A stretch of DNA of 64,000 bases from Mucilaginibacter pankratovii (GTDB lineage: Bacteria > Bacteroidota > Bacteroidia > Sphingobacteriales > Sphingobacteriaceae), in assembly GCF_014773265.1 (NCBI RefSeq), contig NZ_JACWMY010000004.1, positions 1-64,000 of the forward strand. The letters are read 5' to 3'. The notes beneath the pieces were generated by a model. That model ran no database searches, had not been told where the DNA came from, and saw nothing but the letters and a program-made list of their open reading frames with translations. How positions within the stretch are numbered: the stretch's first letter is position 1; each line of letters begins with the position of its first letter. This document shows positions 41,323-50,693 of this stretch, one piece after another. Both the position numbers and the translations under genes were made by a program.

Positions 41323-41463
41323 CAATCCCTTTCAGAGAGGCTTTTAACGCAGCCAATCGAACTAAAGGGAACGGTTCTTTAAAATAAAAAAAATAGCGCA
41401 ATATTAATTTGCCGCCGATTTTGGGAAAGCTACAGGTGAGTACTAATAATTGGTAACAATTAA

Positions 41464-41536
41464 GCCTCCTTAGCTCAGCTGGTAGAGCGACTGACTTGTA
41501 ATCAGTAGGTCATTGGTTCGATCCCGATAGGAGGCT
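41464..41536 (+). tRNA. tRNA-Thr (anticodon TGT)
   Basis: A 73-nt cloverleaf with acceptor stem GCCTCCT/AGGAGGC. The anticodon stem CTGAC/ATCAG encloses TTGTA with anticodon TGT. The T arm reads ATTGGTTCGATCC. CCA is not encoded. Confidence 0.95.
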
Positions 41537-41604
41537 CTGTTTATTTCGGGAGTGTAGTGTTTAGCTTCAACTTTGAACATTATTAATTCCCGGAATCAAC
41601 AATT

Positions 41605-41685
41605 GGGGGGATACCAGAGCGGTCAAATGGGGCGGACTGTAAATCCGCTGCTTCGGCTACGAAGGTTCGAATCCTTCTCCCCCCA
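41605..41685 (+). tRNA. tRNA-Tyr (anticodon GTA)
   Basis: An 81-nt tRNA with a long variable arm (GCTGCTTCGGC), as bacterial tRNA-Tyr requires. Acceptor GGGGGGA/TCCCCCC. Loop CTGTAAA gives anticodon GTA. Confidence 0.95.
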
Positions 41686-41691
41686 CTTTTT

Positions 41692-41762
41692 CAGTTGGCA
41701 GTTGCCAGTTTGCAGTAAGCAGTTTATATCTGCCAACTGTTAACCGGGAACTGCTAACTGAT
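41692..41762. repeat. Heptamer-period palindrome (word CAGTTNG) between tRNAs
   Basis: The left arm at 41692-41726 is five 7-nt units of CAGTTNG type. The right arm at 41728-41762 is five units of the reverse complement (AACTGNT type). It begins 6 nt after tRNA-Tyr and ends 9 nt before tRNA-Gly, filling the spacer. Confidence 0.85.
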
Positions 41763-41771
41763 TTAAAAATT

Positions 41772-41844
41772 GCGGAAGTAGCTCAGTTGGTAGAGCGATA
41801 GCCTTCCAAGCTATAGGTCGCGAGTTCGAACCTCGTCTTCCGCT
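41772..41844 (+). tRNA. tRNA-Gly (anticodon TCC)
   Basis: A 73-nt cloverleaf: acceptor GCGGAAG/CTTCCGC, anticodon stem ATAGC/GCTAT, loop CTTCCAA with anticodon TCC. Confidence 0.95.
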
Positions 41845-41850
41845 CGGTTG

Positions 41851-41932
41851 GTTCATTAGTAGGTTAGTTCATTTGTTCATTAGTGGCAGCCGAAAAAGAC
41901 CAATGAACTAATAAACGAGTGAACCAATGAAC
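41851..41932. repeat. Octamer-period palindrome (word GTTCATTA) between tRNAs
   Basis: Four 8-nt units of GTTCATTA type (41851-41882) face four reverse-complement units (CAATGAAC type, 41901-41932) across an 18-nt spacer. It fills the gap between tRNA-Gly and tRNA-Thr(GGT). Confidence 0.85.
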
Positions 41933-41941
41933 AAAATACAA

Positions 41942-42013
<72 letters not shown>

Positions 42014-42079
42014 CATTATATTAATAACAGAGTATAATACATTTTAAAGTATAAATTAACCTACAAACAAATATAAATC

Positions 42080-43267
42080 ATGGCAAAAGAAAAATTTGAC
42101 CGCAGTAAACCGCACTTAAACATCGGTACTATCGGTCACGTTGACCACGGCAAAACAACCCTTACTGCAGCTATCACTAAAGTATTAGCTGATGCAGGTT
42201 TATCAGAAGCTCGTTCATTCGATTCAATTGACTCAGCTCCTGAAGAAAAAGAACGTGGTATAACTATCAACACAGCGCACGTTGAGTACTCAACTGCAAA
42301 CCGTCACTACGCTCACGTTGACTGTCCAGGTCACGCGGATTACGTGAAAAACATGGTTACCGGTGCGGCTCAGATGGACGGTGCAATTATTGTTGTTGCT
42401 GCTACAGATGGTCCGATGCCACAAACTCGTGAGCACATCCTTTTGGCTCGCCAGGTAGGTGTACCTTCATTGGTTGTATTCATGAACAAAGTGGATATGG
42501 TTGATGATCCAGAATTATTAGAATTAGTAGAAATGGAGATCCGCGAACTATTATCGTTCTACGATTTCCCAGGTGATGATATCCCGGTTATTCAAGGTTC
42601 GGCCTTAGGTGGTTTGAACGGCGATCCACAATGGGTTGGCAAAATTATGGAGTTGATGGATGCTGTAGATAACTACATCCCTATCCCTCCACGTTTAACT
42701 GATCTTCCATTCTTGATGCCTGTTGAAGATGTATTCTCGATCACTGGTCGTGGCACTGTTGCAACTGGTCGTATCGAGCGTGGCGTTATCAACTCAGGCG
42801 AGCAAGTAGACATCCTTGGTATGGGTGCCGAAAACTTAAAATCTACAGTTACAGGTGTGGAAATGTTCCGCAAGATCCTTGACCGTGGCGAAGCTGGTGA
42901 TAACGTAGGTTTATTGTTACGTGGTATTGAGAAAACTGATATCCGCAGGGGTATGGTTATTTGCAAACCAGGTTCGGTTAACCCACACACAGATTTCAAA
43001 GCAGAGGTTTACGTATTATCAAAAGCTGAAGGTGGCCGTCACACGCCGTTCTTCAACAAATACCGTCCTCAGTTCTATTTCCGCACAACAGACGTTACAG
43101 GTGAAATCAGCCTGGCAGAAGGTGTTGAAATGGTTATGCCTGGTGATAACGTTACCATCACTGTAAAGTTGATCAACGCTATCGCAATGGAAAAAGGCTT
43201 ACGTTTCGCTATCCGTGAAGGTGGCAGAACAGTAGGTGCCGGCCAGGTAACTGAAATTTTAAAATAA
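42080..43267 (+). CDS. tuf: Elongation factor Tu
   Basis: A 395-residue full-length EF-Tu that delivers aminoacyl-tRNA to the ribosome. G1 loop GHVDHGKT is at 19-26; the switch-region [23 protein letters not shown] and NKVDMVD motifs are intact. Domains 2 and 3 end [13 protein letters not shown]. Its codon use (GTT, GGT, CGT-rich) is the highest-expression type in the window. Transcribed with the upstream tRNAs and followed by tRNA-Trp and secE. Confidence 0.98.
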   Translation: MAKEKFDRSKPHLNIGTIGHVDHGKTTLTAAITKVLADAGLSEARSFDSIDSAPEEKERGITINTAHVEYSTANRHYAHVDCPGHADYVKNMVTGAAQMDGAIIVVAATDGPMPQTREHILLARQVGVPSLVVFMNKVDMVDDPELLELVEMEIRELLSFYDFPGDDIPVIQGSALGGLNGDPQWVGKIMELMDAVDNYIPIPPRLTDLPFLMPVEDVFSITGRGTVATGRIERGVINSGEQVDILGMGAENLKSTVTGVEMFRKILDRGEAGDNVGLLLRGIEKTDIRRGMVICKPGSVNPHTDFKAEVYVLSKAEGGRHTPFFNKYRPQFYFRTTDVTGEISLAEGVEMVMPGDNVTITVKLINAIAMEKGLRFAIREGGRTVGAGQVTEILK

Positions 43268-43309
43268 TTTCTTACCCTTAAATGGGTAGCAAAACGGTTA
43301 ATTTTTGTG

Positions 43310-43339
43310 TAAAGTACCGGAGCTTTCGCTTCGGTACTT
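43310..43339 (+). other. 13-bp hairpin between tuf and tRNA-Trp
   Basis: AAAGTACCGGAGC pairs with GCTTCGGTACTTT (one G-U pair) across a TTTC loop. No T-run follows, so it looks like an RNA processing or partial-attenuation hairpin rather than a full terminator. Confidence 0.6.
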
Positions 43340-43391
43340 TATTCACAATATAAGTAACACAACAAATTTCCGCAGGGAGATTTAATAATAC

Positions 43392-43462
43392 ACGGGAATA
43401 GTTCAACGGTAGAATAGAGGTCTCCAAAACCTTTGATCAGGGTTCGAATCCTTGTTCCCGTG
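43392..43462 (+). tRNA. tRNA-Trp (anticodon CCA)
   Basis: A 71-nt cloverleaf with acceptor ACGGGAA/TTCCCGT and discriminator G. The AGGT/ACCT stem encloses loop CTCCAAA with anticodon CCA. It lies between tuf and secE, the usual place in Bacteroidota. Confidence 0.94.
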
Positions 43463-43480
43463 CTTAAGTATTAATAAAAT

Positions 43481-43675
43481 ATGGCTGGCGTAGCTGAGTA
43501 TATAAAAGAATCATACATCGAGTTGACCGAGAAAGTAACCTGGCCAACATGGAGAGAGTTGCAAAACAGTGCAGTATTGGTATTGGTAGCTGCTATGATC
43601 ATAGCTATGGTGATTTTTGGTATGGACCAGATCATCGGTTATGTACTTAAACAGTTTTACACATCGTTAGCCTAA
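43481..43675 (+). CDS. secE: Preprotein translocase subunit SecE
   Basis: A 64-residue protein. The amphipathic YIKESYIELTEKVTWPTWRELQNSA is followed by one membrane helix (VLVLVAAMIIAMVIFGMDQIIGYVL). This is the short SecE form. It stabilises SecY in the SecYEG channel. It lies directly upstream of nusG with a 13-nt gap. Confidence 0.96.
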   Translation: MAGVAEYIKESYIELTEKVTWPTWRELQNSAVLVLVAAMIIAMVIFGMDQIIGYVLKQFYTSLA

Positions 43676-43688
43676 TTATATATTATAG

Positions 43689-44231
43689 ATGAGCGATCAA
43701 ACTAAATGGTACGTAGTTAGGGCTATCAGCGGTAAAGAAAAAAAGGTAAAGCAATATATTGATGCCGAGGTAAACCGTTTAGGTATAACTCACCTTGTAC
43801 CGCAGGTATTGATCCCTACAGAGAAATATTACCAAATGCGCGACGGGAAAAAGATCGCTAAAGAGCGTAACTATTTCCCGGGCTATGTATTGATGGAAGC
43901 TGCGCTTGATGGCGAGCTGGAGCACATCATTAAAAACATTAACAGCGTAATTGGTTTCCTTGGCGATAAGCAAGGTAACGCTATCCCACTTCGCCAGGCC
44001 GAAGTTAACCGTATTTTAGGTAAGGTTGATGAGATGAGCGCACAGGGCGAAACCATGAATGTACCATATTACGTTGGCGAAAACGTTAAAGTAATGGATG
44101 GGCCGTTCAATGGCTTTAGCGGCGTTATCGAAGAGGTGAACGAAGAGAAAAAGAAACTAAAGGTAATGGTAAAGATATTCGGGCGCCGTACGCCGCTTGA
44201 ATTGAATTACATGCAGGTAGAGAAAGAATAA
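43689..44231 (+). CDS. nusG: Transcription termination/antitermination factor NusG
   Basis: A 180-residue protein. The NGN domain begins [19 protein letters not shown] and continues [12 protein letters not shown]. The C-terminal KOW domain has [44 protein letters not shown]. It couples transcription to translation and modulates pausing. Co-transcribed with secE. Confidence 0.96.
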   Translation: MSDQTKWYVVRAISGKEKKVKQYIDAEVNRLGITHLVPQVLIPTEKYYQMRDGKKIAKERNYFPGYVLMEAALDGELEHIIKNINSVIGFLGDKQGNAIPLRQAEVNRILGKVDEMSAQGETMNVPYYVGENVKVMDGPFNGFSGVIEEVNEEKKKLKVMVKIFGRRTPLELNYMQVEKE

Positions 44232-44234
44232 TAG

Positions 44235-44301
44235 TGTCAGGCATTCAGTATCAAGTATCAAAATTAATTGATAGATACACAGAATAAGATACATCAAGAT
44301 A
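44235..44301. repeat. Weak heptamer-type palindrome (word GTATCAA)
   Basis: Two adjacent GTATCAA units after nusG face TTGATAGATAC and a second GATAC further on. It lies in the nusG-rplK spacer (44232-44388). It is less regular than the other members. Confidence 0.45.
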
Positions 44302-44388
44302 ATGGAAGAGGGGCAACCCAAAGCCAGACCACAAAATGTTACTTAGCTTCCACTTACTAACATTGAGTTATAATTAAAACAAAGTAAA

Positions 44389-44829
44389 ATGGCAAAAGAA
44401 GTCGGTGCGATGGTAAAGCTACAGGTAAAGGGCGGCGCTGCAAACCCATCTCCACCAATTGGCCCTGCATTGGGTGCAAAAGGTGTGAACATTATGGAGT
44501 TTTGCAAGCAGTTCAACGCACGTACCCAGGATAAACCTGGTAAAGTGTTACCGGTGCTTATTACTGTTTATGTCGACAAGTCTTTCGATTTTATTATCAA
44601 AACCCCTCCGGTAGCTATACAGCTTTTAGAAGCAACAGGCTTAAAGAGTGGTTCGGCAGAGCCCAACCGTAAAAAAGTTGCCAATGTAAATTGGGAACAG
44701 GTTGAAACTATCGCCAAAGATAAAATGGTAGATTTGAATGCATTTACAGTAGAATCAGCCATGAAAATGGTGGCAGGTACTGCCCGCAGTATGGGAATCA
44801 CCGTATCAGGTACGGCTCCCTGGAACTAA
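44389..44829 (+). CDS. rplK: 50S ribosomal protein L11 (uL11)
   Basis: A 146-residue protein. It begins [39 protein letters not shown] and ends [12 protein letters not shown], the canonical uL11 sequence. It forms the GTPase-associated centre with 23S rRNA. It is first in the rplKAJL-rpoBC block. Confidence 0.97.
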   Translation: MAKEVGAMVKLQVKGGAANPSPPIGPALGAKGVNIMEFCKQFNARTQDKPGKVLPVLITVYVDKSFDFIIKTPPVAIQLLEATGLKSGSAEPNRKKVANVNWEQVETIAKDKMVDLNAFTVESAMKMVAGTARSMGITVSGTAPWN

Positions 44830-44865
44830 ATGATTTTGTGAGTAAGATAGCAGACGAGGTTAACT

Positions 44866-44900
44866 CCGAAATCGAAAATCCCAACTCCGAAATTAAAATT
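44866..44900. repeat. One-armed heptamer repeat (word CCGAAAT) between rplK and rplA
   Basis: Five consecutive 7-nt units, two of them exactly CCGAAAT. The word is the reverse complement of that in the palindrome at 19346. The complementary arm is missing. Confidence 0.65.
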
Positions 44901-44928
44901 ATTAATTAATACAAATCAGTTTAAGACA

Positions 44929-45627
44929 GTGGCTAGATTAACAAAAAATCAAAAAGCGGCACTATCCAAAATTGAGGCGAACAAATCGTACTCATTAGAA
45001 GCAGCATCAGCTTTGGTAAAGGAATTAACCTTAACCAAGTTTGATTCATCTGTTGATATTGATGTGCGTTTAGGTGTAGATCCGCGTAAAGCCAATCAAA
45101 TGGTACGTGGTATTGCAACCTTACCTCATGGAACCGGTAAAACTGTACGTGTATTAGTTCTTTGTACTCCTGATAAGGAACAAGAAGCTAAAGACGCAGG
45201 TGCAGATTACGTAGGTTTGGACGAATATATTGCCAAGATTGAAGGTGGTTGGACTGATGTTGATATTATCATAACTATGCCAAGTGTTATGGCTAAGGTA
45301 GGTCGTTTGGGTCGTATTCTCGGTCCGCGTAACCTTATGCCAAACCCTAAATCAGGTACAGTAACGCCAGAAGTTGGTAAAGCTGTAACTGAGGTAAAAG
45401 GTGGTAAGATCGATTTCAAGGTTGATAAAACCGGTATCATCCATACCTCAATAGGAAAAGCGTCTTTCTCTGCCGATAAAATTTACGAGAATGCATTAGA
45501 AGTATTGCAAACCATCTCTAAATTAAAACCATCAGCAGCAAAAGGTACATATTTTAAGAGTATACATATCTCTTCAACAATGTCGCCGGGTATTACAATT
45601 GAAACTAAATCAGTAACGGGAATTTAA
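44929..45627 (+). CDS. rplA: 50S ribosomal protein L1 (uL1)
   Basis: A 232-residue protein with a GTG start followed by [15 protein letters not shown]. Canonical motifs are [38 protein letters not shown] and a C-terminal [12 protein letters not shown]. It forms the L1 stalk and may repress its own mRNA. The rplJ start follows after 2 nt, so the two are translationally coupled. Confidence 0.97.
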   Translation: MARLTKNQKAALSKIEANKSYSLEAASALVKELTLTKFDSSVDIDVRLGVDPRKANQMVRGIATLPHGTGKTVRVLVLCTPDKEQEAKDAGADYVGLDEYIAKIEGGWTDVDIIITMPSVMAKVGRLGRILGPRNLMPNPKSGTVTPEVGKAVTEVKGGKIDFKVDKTGIIHTSIGKASFSADKIYENALEVLQTISKLKPSAAKGTYFKSIHISSTMSPGITIETKSVTGI

Positions 45628-45629
45628 TC

Positions 45630-46148
45630 ATGAATAAAGAAGAAAAATACGACCTTGTCGTTGCTCTAACCGAGCAGATGAAAGAGTATGGTAATTTCTA
45701 TATTACTGATACGTCTGATCTTACAGTTGCAAAAGTAAACAATATCCGTCGCCAATGCTTCGAGGCCGATATCACCATGCAGGTAGCAAAAAATAGCTTG
45801 ATTAAAAAAGCTATGGAAGCTGCAGGCGGCGATTTTAGCCCGATATATGATGTTTTAAAAGGTTCTTCATCAATTCTTTTCTCAAAATCAGCAACTGCCC
45901 CGGCAAAGTTGATCAAAGCGTTAAGGAAAAAAGGTGACAAACCGGTTCTTAAAGCAGCATACATCGATTCAGCAATATTTATTGGTGACAACCAGTTGGA
46001 TACTTTGACCAAATTAAAGTCGAAAGAACAACTGATTGGCGAGATAGTAGGCTTACTGCAATCACCTGCGAAAAACGTTATTTCTGCATTACAATCAGGC
46101 GGAAATATACTGGCAGGTGTTGTAAAAACATTACAGGAAAGAGGTTAA
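45630..46148 (+). CDS. rplJ: 50S ribosomal protein L10 (uL10)
   Basis: A 172-residue protein: KEEKYDLVVALTEQMKEYGNFYITDTSDLTVAKVNNIRRQC, the usual uL10 N-terminal domain, then helices that anchor L7/L12 dimers. The 2-nt gap from rplA leaves no room for the long L10 leader known from enterics. Confidence 0.96.
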   Translation: MNKEEKYDLVVALTEQMKEYGNFYITDTSDLTVAKVNNIRRQCFEADITMQVAKNSLIKKAMEAAGGDFSPIYDVLKGSSSILFSKSATAPAKLIKALRKKGDKPVLKAAYIDSAIFIGDNQLDTLTKLKSKEQLIGEIVGLLQSPAKNVISALQSGGNILAGVVKTLQERG

Positions 46149-46209
46149 CGAACACCTCATTTAAAGTTCGATTTAAACAAAAAAGCATTAAGTAAAAATT
46201 AAAATAAAA

Positions 46210-46593
46210 ATGGCGGATTTAAAAGCGTTTGCTGAACAGTTGGTAAACTTAACAGTAAAAGAAGTAAACGAATTAGCTCAGATATTAAAAGATGAGTACG
46301 GTATCGAGCCAGCTGCTGCAGCTGTTTCTGTTGCTGCTGCTCCTGCTGGTGGCGATGATGCTCCAGCTGCTGAGGCAGTTCAAACTGCATTTGACGTTAT
46401 CCTGAAAGAAGCAGGTGGCGCTAAATTAGCAGTTGTTAAATTAGTAAAAGATCTTACAGGCTTAGGTTTGAAAGAAGCTAAAGACTTAGTTGACGGTGCA
46501 CCTAAAGAGGTTAAAACTGGCGTAACTAAAGAAGAAGCTGAATCTCTGAAAAAACAATTAGAGGAAGCCGGAGCGGTAGTTGAGGTTAAATAA
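46210..46593 (+). CDS. rplL: 50S ribosomal protein L7/L12 (bL12)
   Basis: A 127-residue protein: N-terminal dimerisation domain ([28 protein letters not shown]), Ala-rich hinge (about residues 36-55), and C-terminal factor-binding domain with [33 protein letters not shown]. It is complete, with normal length. Confidence 0.98.
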   Translation: MADLKAFAEQLVNLTVKEVNELAQILKDEYGIEPAAAAVSVAAAPAGGDDAPAAEAVQTAFDVILKEAGGAKLAVVKLVKDLTGLGLKEAKDLVDGAPKEVKTGVTKEEAESLKKQLEEAGAVVEVK

Positions 46594-46616
46594 TTTAACC
46601 CACACAAAATAGCATC

Positions 46617-46644
46617 AGACTCCGACCGTTTTTGGTCGGGGTCT
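46617..46644 (+). other. 11-bp hairpin between rplL and rpoB
   Basis: AGACTCCGACC (46617-46627) pairs with GGTCGGGGTCT (46634-46644) with one G-U. It is followed by ATTGCTGTTTATAT with no continuous T-run. It lies in the 204-nt rplL-rpoB gap, the place where an attenuator or processing site separates ribosomal and polymerase genes in other bacteria. Confidence 0.65.
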
Positions 46645-46678
46645 ATTGCTGTTTATATCCCTTAGATTTGGGGCGCGG

Positions 46679-46762
46679 GATATGAGATATGATATTCTTG
46701 CGTTGTTATAAATGCACGAGTTACACGTCAGCCTTAAATCTTATTACCACGTATCTCATATC
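46679..46762. repeat. Heptamer-type palindrome (word GATATGA) upstream of rpoB
   Basis: Two tandem GATATGA units (46679-46692) face TATCTCATATCAAA at 46752-46765. An 11-bp perfect pairing (GATATGAGATA/TATCTCATATC) is possible. It brackets about 60 nt just before rpoB. Confidence 0.6.
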
Positions 46763-46797
46763 AAAATACAGGTTTAATAAACTAAAATTATAATACC

Positions 46798-49700
46798 TTG
46801 GCAAACAATAATAACCAAAGAGTAAACTTTGCAACCAGCAGAAAGGTACTTGATTACCCCGACTTTCTGGATGTTCAGTTACAATCTTTCCAGGAATTTT
46901 TTCAATTGGAAACCACGTCAGACAACCGCTACAAAGAAGGGTTGTTTAAAGTATTTGCCGAAAACTTTCCAATATCAGATTCAAGGAACATCTTCGTTTT
47001 AGAGTTTCTTGATTACTTTATTGATCCGCCACGTTACGATATACGCGAGTGTATTGAGCGCGGTTTAACTTACAGTGTGCCATTAAAAGCAAAACTTCGC
47101 TTATCATGTAACGATGCCGAGCACGAAGATTTTGAAACCATTGTACAGGATGTTTATTTGGGTACCATTCCTTATATGACACCTAAAGGTACATTTGTTA
47201 TTAATGGTGCCGAGCGTGTAATTGTATCGCAATTACACCGTTCACCAGGTGTGTTCTTCGGCCAAAGCCGCCACACCAACGGTACAAAATTATACTCGGC
47301 CCGTGTTATCCCTTTCAAAGGATCGTGGATTGAGTTTGCTACAGACGTTAATAACGTGATGTATGCTTACATCGACCGTAAAAAGAAATTCCCGGTTACA
47401 ACCTTGCTTCGTGCAATTGGCTACGATTCTGATAAAGATATATTAGAATTATTTGAGCTGGCTGATGAAGTAAAAGTTAGCAAAAGCGGCCTGAAGAAAT
47501 TCATTGGCCGTAAGCTTGCTGCAAGGGTGCTTAAAAAATGGGTAGAAGATTTCGTGGATGAGGATACCGGTGAAGTGGTATCTATCGACAGGAATGAGAT
47601 CATCCTTGAGCGCGAAACCGTTTTGGAAGACGACCATATTGATATGATCATTGATGCAGGTGTTAAAACCATCATCCTGAATAAGGAAGATGCTGCCACC
47701 AGCGGTGATTATACTATTATATACAATACCTTACAAAAAGATACTTCGAACTCGGAGAAAGAAGCGGTGGAGCACATCTATCGCCAGTTGCGTAACGCCG
47801 AACCACCTGATGAGGAAACTGCACGTGGTATCATCGATCGTTTATTCTTCTCTGATAAAAGATATGACCTGGGCGATGTGGGCCGTTACCGCATCAACCG
47901 TAAATTGAAGCTGAACACCTCTGATGAAACCAAGGTTTTAACCAAGCAGGATATCATCGCGATTGTTAAGTACCTGATCAAGTTGATCAACTCAAAAGCT
48001 GAGGTGGATGATATTGATCACTTGAGCAACCGTCGTGTTCGTACCGTTGGCGAGCAGCTTTACGCACAATTTGGCGTTGGTTTAGCACGTATGGCACGTA
48101 CCATCCGCGAGCGTATGAACATTCGTGATAACGAGGTGTTCACACCGACTGACCTGATCAACGCGCGTACACTTTCATCGGTAATTAACTCGTTCTTCGG
48201 AACAAACCAGTTATCGCAGTTTATGGACCAAACCAACCCACTGGCAGAGATCACGCACAAGCGTCGTCTGTCAGCCCTTGGGCCCGGCGGTCTGTCACGT
48301 GAGCGTGCCGGTTTCGAGGTTCGTGACGTACACTACACCCACTACGGTAGGTTATGTACCATCGAAACTCCGGAAGGCCCGAACATTGGTTTGATCTCCT
48401 CACTTTGCGTACACGCCAAGATCAATAACTTAGGCTTTATCGAAACCCCGTACAAACGTGTGGTTGATGGTAAAGTACAGGTTGACGAGGCTGTTATCTA
48501 TTTATCTGCCGAAGATGAAGATGGTAAAACCATAGGCCAGGCCAACGCGCATTATGATGATAAAGGTGTATTTGCTTTACCAAAAGTAAAAGCACGTTTC
48601 GAAGGTGACTTCCCTATTATCGACCCGGAAAAACTGGATCTGATGGACATCGCGCCAAACCAGATCACGTCTATCGCAGCATCGTTAATTCCATTTTTGG
48701 AGCATGATGATGCTAACCGTGCCCTGATGGGTTCGAACATGCAACGCCAGGCTGTACCATTGTTACGCCCTGAGGCGCCAATTGTAGGTACAGGTTTGGA
48801 AGGCCGTGTAGCAAAAGACAGCCGTACCCTTATTAACGCCGAAGGCGATGGTGTGGTGGAGTATGTTGATGCTAACGAGATCAAAATTAAATATGACCGT
48901 AACGAATTGGATCGTTTGATCTCTTTCGATGGCGATACACGCAGTTACCTGTTAACTAAGTTCAAGAAAACCAACCAGAGCACTACCATTAACTTAAAGC
49001 CGATTGTTAAAAAAGGCCAGCGTGTTACAAAAGGTGAAGTGCTTTGCGAAGGCTACGCTACACAAAACGGCGAGCTTGCATTGGGCCGTAACCTTAAAGT
49101 GGCATTCATGCCTTGGCAGGGTTACAACTTTGAGGATGCGATTGTAATATCTGAGCGCGTTGTGTCTCAGGATATCTTTACATCATTGCACGTTGAAGAG
49201 TTTGAGCTTGAAGTACGTGATACCAAACGTGGTGAAGAAGAGTTAACACCGGATATCCCTAACGTTTCGGAAGAAGCTACTAAGGACCTGGACGAAGACG
49301 GTATCATCCGTGTTGGCGCTGAGGTTAAAGAAGGCGACATCCTGATCGGTAAGATCACCCCTAAAGGCGAATCGGACCCATCACCGGAAGAAAAATTACT
49401 GCGCGCCATATTTGGTGATAAAGCAGGCGACGTAAAAGACGCATCGTTAAAAACTCCGCCGTCTATTGCGGGTGTGGTTATCGATACCAAATTATTCAGC
49501 CGTGCTAAGAAAACCACTAAGGCAGAAGAAAAAGCACAGATTGAGAAGCTTGATGTTAAACATGATAAAGCTGTAAAAGATCTTAAAAACACTCTTATCG
49601 AGAAGTTATTTGAGATCGTGAACGGTAAAACATCACAAGGTGTTTACAATGTTTACAAGGAGTTGTATGTAGCTAAAGGTGTTAAATTCACTCAGAAGAT

Positions 49701-50601
49701 CCTGACTGAACTGCATTACGAGAACATCAACCCAACCAAGTGGACAACTGATGACGATAAAAACGACCAGATAAAAACTTTGCTTCACAACTATAACATT
49801 AAAGTGAACGAAGAACTTGGCGCTTACCGCCGCGATAAATTCGCGATCAGTGTGGGCGATGAGTTACCATCAGGTATCGTACAAATGGCAAAAGTTTACA
49901 TCGCTAAAAAGCGTAAGCTTAAAGTGGGTGATAAAATGGCGGGCCGCCACGGTAACAAAGGTATTGTTGCACGTATTGTACGTGACGAGGATATGCCTTT
50001 CTTAGAGGACGGCACACCGGTTGATATTGTGTTGAACCCACTGGGTGTACCTTCACGTATGAACCTTGGCCAAATCTATGAAACTGTATTAGGCTGGGCC
50101 GGTAAAGAGCTGGGCATTAAATTTGCTACCCCAATTTTTGATGGTGCAAGCCATACCGAAGTGGAAGAGTGGGTGAAGAAAGCAAACTTACCAGAATCGG
50201 GCCGTACTTACCTGTACAATGGTTTAACCGGCGACCGTTTCGATCAGCAAACCACTGTAGGTATTATCTACATGCTTAAACTGGGCCACATGGTTGATGA
50301 TAAGATGCACGCACGTTCTATCGGGCCGTACTCTCTTATCACACAACAGCCATTGGGTGGTAAAGCACAGTTTGGTGGTCAGCGTTTTGGTGAGATGGAG
50401 GTTTGGGCACTGGAAGCATTTGGTGCATCAAACATACTGCAGGAAATATTAACCGTTAAATCGGATGATGTTATCGGCCGTGCCAAAACCTACGAAGCTA
50501 TTGTTAAAGGTGAAAACCTGCCAACACCATCAGTTCCGGAATCATTCAACGTATTGGTTCATGAATTAAGAGGTTTAGGTTTGGATATCACATTAGAATA
50601 A
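46798..50601 (+). CDS. rpoB: DNA-directed RNA polymerase subunit beta
   Basis: A 1267-residue full-length beta subunit. A TTG start codon precedes [15 protein letters not shown]. Conserved regions seen are [20 protein letters not shown], the rifampicin-pocket region [25 protein letters not shown], and C-terminal [17 protein letters not shown]. At the rifampicin site the usual Asp, His and Ser residues are present ([17 protein letters not shown]). Co-transcribed with rpoC. Confidence 0.98.
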   Translation: MANNNNQRVNFATSRKVLDYPDFLDVQLQSFQEFFQLETTSDNRYKEGLFKVFAENFPISDSRNIFVLEFLDYFIDPPRYDIRECIERGLTYSVPLKAKLRLSCNDAEHEDFETIVQDVYLGTIPYMTPKGTFVINGAERVIVSQLHRSPGVFFGQSRHTNGTKLYSARVIPFKGSWIEFATDVNNVMYAYIDRKKKFPVTTLLRAIGYDSDKDILELFELADEVKVSKSGLKKFIGRKLAARVLKKWVEDFVDEDTGEVVSIDRNEIILERETVLEDDHIDMIIDAGVKTIILNKEDAATSGDYTIIYNTLQKDTSNSEKEAVEHIYRQLRNAEPPDEETARGIIDRLFFSDKRYDLGDVGRYRINRKLKLNTSDETKVLTKQDIIAIVKYLIKLINSKAEVDDIDHLSNRRVRTVGEQLYAQFGVGLARMARTIRERMNIRDNEVFTPTDLINARTLSSVINSFFGTNQLSQFMDQTNPLAEITHKRRLSALGPGGLSRERAGFEVRDVHYTHYGRLCTIETPEGPNIGLISSLCVHAKINNLGFIETPYKRVVDGKVQVDEAVIYLSAEDEDGKTIGQANAHYDDKGVFALPKVKARFEGDFPIIDPEKLDLMDIAPNQITSIAASLIPFLEHDDANRALMGSNMQRQAVPLLRPEAPIVGTGLEGRVAKDSRTLINAEGDGVVEYVDANEIKIKYDRNELDRLISFDGDTRSYLLTKFKKTNQSTTINLKPIVKKGQRVTKGEVLCEGYATQNGELALGRNLKVAFMPWQGYNFEDAIVISERVVSQDIFTSLHVEEFELEVRDTKRGEEELTPDIPNVSEEATKDLDEDGIIRVGAEVKEGDILIGKITPKGESDPSPEEKLLRAIFGDKAGDVKDASLKTPPSIAGVVIDTKLFSRAKKTTKAEEKAQIEKLDVKHDKAVKDLKNTLIEKLFEIVNGKTSQGVYNVYKELYVAKGVKFTQKILTELHYENINPTKWTTDDDKNDQIKTLLHNYNIKVNEELGAYRRDKFAISVGDELPSGIVQMAKVYIAKKRKLKVGDKMAGRHGNKGIVARIVRDEDMPFLEDGTPVDIVLNPLGVPSRMNLGQIYETVLGWAGKELGIKFATPIFDGASHTEVEEWVKKANLPESGRTYLYNGLTGDRFDQQTTVGIIYMLKLGHMVDDKMHARSIGPYSLITQQPLGGKAQFGGQRFGEMEVWALEAFGASNILQEILTVKSDDVIGRAKTYEAIVKGENLPTPSVPESFNVLVHELRGLGLDITLE

Positions 50602-50673
50602 GGTAAAAGGATAAAGGTAAAAGGTTAAGGGCGCAAAGCTTTTACCTTTTACCTTTCACCTTTACCCTTTAAC
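50600..50673. repeat. Heptamer-period palindrome (word AAGGTAA) between rpoB and rpoC
   Basis: The left arm (50600-50627) is four AAGGNNA-type 7-nt units beginning in the rpoB stop codon. The right arm (about 50639-50673) is five reverse-complement units of TTTTACC type. It leaves only 20 nt before the rpoC start, which has its own AAAGGAGA leader motif. Confidence 0.85.
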
Positions 50674-50693
50674 CACAAAAAACAAAGGAGACT

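Noticed and set aside
41692..41932. Tandem heptamers considered as a CRISPR array
   Set aside because: Repeats are 7-8 nt without unique spacers of 30 nt, and no cas genes are present.
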